Shown: positions 22,148-22,720 of the stretch, piece after piece
Layout: every line of letters begins with the position of its first letter
Position numbering within the stretch: the stretch's first letter is position 1
Origin: Terrirubrum sp051646285
GTDB lineage: Bacteria > Pseudomonadota > Alphaproteobacteria > Rhizobiales > Beijerinckiaceae
Reading direction: 5' to 3'
Assembly: GCA_051646285.1 (NCBI GenBank)
Contig: JBOFCU010000214.1
Location: 1 to 22,720 of the forward strand
DNA: 22,720 bases
Notes under the pieces: generated by a model
Database searches by the model: none
What the model was told of the DNA's origin: nothing
Seen by the model: the letters and a program-made list of their open reading frames with translations, nothing else
Translations under genes and position numbers: made by a program

Positions 22148-22720
22148 ATGGCAGTGAAAGTTTTCATCAACGGTTTTGGCCGCATCGGCCGCAATATCCT
22201 GCGCGCCATCGTTGAATCAGGCCGCACCGATATTGTTGTTGTCGGCGTCAATGATCTTGGCCCGGTGGAAACCAACGCCCATCTCCTCCGCTTTGATTCC
22301 GTGCATGGCAAATTTCCCGCCGACGTGAAGGTCGATGGCGATTTTCTCGTCATCAATGGCCAGAAAATAAAAGTCACGGCCATCAAGGACCCGGCACAGC
22401 TGCCACACAAGGAACTCGGCGTTGATATTGCCATGGAATGCACCGGCATTTTCACGTCAAAGGACAAGGCCTCCGCCCACCTCACCGCAGGCGCCAAGCG
22501 GGTGCTTGTATCCGCGCCCGCAGATGGCGCTGATCTGACCGTTGTTTTTGGCGTCAATCACCACAAGCTGACGAAGGATCACCTCGTCGTTTCCAACGCT
22601 TCCTGCACCACCAACTGCCTCGCCCCGGTCGCCAAGGTGCTCAACGATGCCATCGGCATCGAGCGCGGCATGATGACCACCATCCACTCCTACACCGGTG
22701 ACCAGCCCACGCTCGACACC
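22148..22720 (+). CDS. gap: Glyceraldehyde-3-phosphate dehydrogenase, type I, 3' end outside window
   Basis: It oxidises glyceraldehyde 3-phosphate with phosphate and NAD(P) to 1,3-bisphosphoglycerate in glycolysis/gluconeogenesis. The first 191 residues are present: the nucleotide-binding INGFGRIGRN (7-16), ND at 35-36, the catalytic Cys153 in SNASCTTNCLAP, and H180 in MTTIHSYTGDQ. The family length is about 335 residues, so roughly 145 are missing at the window edge. The ATG at 22148 has an AAGGAAG ribosome site about 7 nt upstream. It follows tkt by 27 bp without a terminator, which supports joint transcription. Confidence 0.97.
   Translation, partial: MAVKVFINGFGRIGRNILRAIVESGRTDIVVVGVNDLGPVETNAHLLRFDSVHGKFPADVKVDGDFLVINGQKIKVTAIKDPAQLPHKELGVDIAMECTGIFTSKDKASAHLTAGAKRVLVSAPADGADLTVVFGVNHHKLTKDHLVVSNASCTTNCLAPVAKVLNDAIGIERGMMTTIHSYTGDQPTLDT

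Overview
The window reads as a chromosomal segment of an alphaproteobacterium, most likely a member of the Hyphomicrobiales (Rhizobiales). This is an inference from gene content and order: a tkt-gap operon, a dihydroorotase gene divergent from ygfZ-tag-HD hydrolase, exported caspase/Sel1 proteins and GC-rich coding sequence. No rRNA, tRNA, CRISPR array, insertion sequence or integrase is visible.

Region 1 (1-5338, minus strand) is the end of a type VI secretion system (T6SS) operon transcribed toward position 1. It holds tssK (baseplate), tssL (DotU plus OmpA-type domain) and the first 817 codons of tssM (IcmF), which runs off the window. The genes are tightly coupled: tssK and tssL share ATGA, and tssL and tssM are joined through a possible 18-codon mini-ORF.

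Region 2 (5339-8810, plus strand) is divergent from the T6SS operon. It has two consecutive unrecognised genes, both visibly more A/T-rich than the flanks, followed by a class III nucleotide cyclase fused to an FHA domain. FHA proteins are established post-translational regulators of T6SS, so this is the most interesting part of the window: a candidate T6SS accessory, effector or signalling module.

Region 3 (8811-14305) is an envelope-related block. It has a lipoprotein ending in an S74-type intramolecular chaperone domain, followed by a clear intrinsic terminator. Next come a large exported caspase-like protein with Sel1 repeats (both minus strand) and a divergent membrane-anchored M23 endopeptidase (plus strand).

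Region 4 (14302-18382, minus strand) is mostly housekeeping: a membrane-anchored calcineurin-like phosphoesterase convergent with the M23 gene, an HD-domain hydrolase, DNA-3-methyladenine glycosylase I (tag) and the Fe-S/folate-related protein YgfZ. Five 21-bp tandem repeats lie directly upstream of ygfZ.

Region 5 (18606-22720, plus strand) is central metabolism: a dihydroorotase of the amidohydrolase family with one unusual metal-site residue, transketolase with a recognisable promoter, and the start of glyceraldehyde-3-phosphate dehydrogenase, cut by the window end.
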